From Branchiostoma floridae (Eukaryota; Chordata; Leptocardii; Amphioxiformes; Branchiostomatidae): DNA of 40,188 nt. The position numbers and the translations under genes are program-made. The notes below the pieces were generated by a model, which was given only the letters and a program-made list of their open reading frames with translations, searched no databases and was not told the origin of the DNA. Positions 38,624 through 40,188 of the stretch are shown piece by piece (within the stretch, counting starts at the first letter, position 1; every line of letters starts with the position of its first letter). The stretch covers positions 49,075 to 89,262 of the forward strand of contig NW_023365785.1 in assembly GCF_000003815.2 (NCBI RefSeq). Direction: 5' to 3'.

Positions 38624-38723
38624 NNNNNNNNNNNNNNNNNNNNNNNNNNNNNNNNNNNNNNNNNNNNNNNNNNNNNNNNNNNNNNNNNNNNNNNNNNNNN
38701 NNNNNNNNNNNNNNNNNNNNNNN
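38624..38723. other. Assembly gap (100 N)
   Basis: Run of N of nominal length exactly between exon 1 and the duplicated segment. Confidence 1.
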
Positions 38724-40188
38724 CTAATGTACAAAATTAAGTGATAGTGATATCAACTCTAAAGAGCTAATATTACGCTAGTGCAAGAACAGACAGTATA
38801 TGTATGGTATTACATGTTCATTATACCAGGGAAATTCTGATTAACTCATTTGCCTCATGATCAACCTTGGTCTTACTTATTTTTTCCTATTGGACTATCT
38901 AAAATTTATCGTCATCCTTTTGCATATAACTTCATACTATCATAGCAAGGGTATAAATATAAAACATGGCTCTTCAACAATAATACCACCTGCATATGCA
39001 GGTTAGTGCAGGTAGAATTGGACCTGTAAGTGCAGGTATTTCTGGTGTCTACCTGCACCTAACCTGCACTGGTCCATGTACTGGGTTTTACACAATCATA
39101 AATATAATATGATGAAGGTGTATATGGATTGTTATCAGCTGCATTGACTGTTACTAACTATAAAAAAAAAAGTATAAAGTATAAAAGACAAAATAGCAAT
39201 GTTTCTGAACAGATCAGTATAATTAGTATGATCCATACTTCCTAAGTTCATAGTGGTGCAGGTAAAAGTTGTCTGGTGCTGGTAATTTTCAATGTTACCT
39301 GCACCAGTACAGGTATGCAGAAAAAAGTATTTCGAGCCCTGATTACTATGAAGATCACATGACAACAAAGCACATCTTTGAAAGAAAGAAAAAACTCTTA
39401 CCAGTATGGATTCGTACATGAGCCGTGAGTCCTCTACTGTCTACTGAGTACGGGCAGTAAGGGCATTTCTGCTTTTTACCTCGCTTCTTTTTGCGTTTGG
39501 CTGTTGCATTAATCTGGAAGCACAAAATCAAGCAATTACTGTCATTTATCTAAATAATGTCATTTATTTCTGCACATTTTTTAAGTTCCCAGTTCAAAAA
39601 ATTTTGCAGGACAGCAGTATACCTTTGGAATTTACAGTGGAGGGGTCACTGAAAAAAAACACATGAATTTCAAAATAAAACCACAAGAAACATGACAACA
39701 TTTACAGTATTGGTTAACTTGGTTAATTTTTGAACTTTTTCTCCATTTTGTTAAATACATACAATGAATCAAAATGATAGTGATGATTAAAGCAAACCAC
39801 ATGATGCCAGATAACTCTCTCCATTAATGTACAGTGTTCAATTGTCTGCACTAGTACCTCCTAATTTAGCATAGTCACCATGAAAAGAGGTACCCAAAGT
39901 ACGGAGACTAGTAGGTATGAGGAGGGTGTGAGTTTGTGTTAAATGAACATCTATTGGACTAAGCATGCAGTGTAATGATGTACATTAGTACCTTCGATTA
40001 CAAAGAAAAAGTACATGGAACACTGTGACTGTATTTCATCTGATTACTCTTTGAAGAAAATAGGAAATACTTGTGTCAGTGTAGAGATTGTAATCTGACA
40101 GAATCTGGCAAGTTCTACAGGTAGAGATACTGACCATGATTACAGTCTCTGTGCAACAAAAGCTCTGACTAGGATATGCTACCAATGT
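38724..40188. repeat. Second copy of the 1.46-kb zinc-finger segment
   Basis: Near-identical to 35865-37328, including the whole of exon 3 and its splice sites. It begins at the base next to the gap and runs to the window end, lying upstream of exon 1 on the gene's strand. It is probably a misplaced contig or, less likely, a very recent partial duplication. Confidence 0.95.
39402..39513 (-). pseudogene. Duplicate of zinc-finger exon 3
   Basis: Identical in coding sequence to 36543-36654 (basic run plus CPYCPYSVDS finger), with the same acceptor and donor. It has no partner exons in this copy because exon 4 would fall into the gap and exon 2 beyond the window. It is not a gene on its own in this assembly. 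Confidence 0.85.

Overview
The window looks like animal nuclear DNA from an amphioxus (Branchiostoma-type) genome. The sequence shows spliced genes with GT..AG introns, C-type lectin, C2H2 zinc-finger and rhodopsin-like receptor coding pieces, TTAGGG-type telomere-like repeats, tRNA-derived SINEs, non-LTR remnants and many short inverted-repeat elements (MITEs). The species call is an inference. Eleven runs of N (mostly nominal 100-bp gaps) interrupt the sequence.

Layout. 1-14.7 kb holds no gene I can support. It is a nest of MITEs (hAT-like with near-perfect 8-bp target duplications, fold-back elements with a shared CTCCAAGCAGA terminus, one element with a perfect 9-bp duplication), four decayed LINE pieces and a 37-bp minisatellite. 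14.85-17.56 kb is a satellite of roughly 171-183 bp whose units carry CCCTAA tracts between inverted arms; a 972-bp piggyBac-like MITE sits inside it at a TTAA. 17.98-19.42 kb is a 108-bp satellite in two subfamilies. 19.65-22.03 kb (+) holds the last four exons of a gene I do not recognise. 22-25.9 kb is its probable 3' UTR, a MITE and a SINE. 25.90-30.05 kb (-) holds three exons of a C-type lectin domain gene, including a small last exon that is not obvious as an ORF. 31.54-31.93 kb (+) is the C-terminal part of a class A GPCR, lying between two inverted copies of one MITE family. 34.04-38.61 kb (-) is a C2H2 zinc-finger gene of at least six exons. From 38.72 kb to the end, a nearly exact second copy of that gene's third exon and flanking introns appears upstream of exon 1, right after a gap.

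The genes show no operon-like or pathway relation to one another. The most distinctive content is repeat biology: hairpin covariation between two satellite subfamilies, telomere-like tracts held in TTAA-ended inverted arms, a piggyBac-like insertion with its empty site visible in sister repeats, and very small palindromes flanked by direct repeats.
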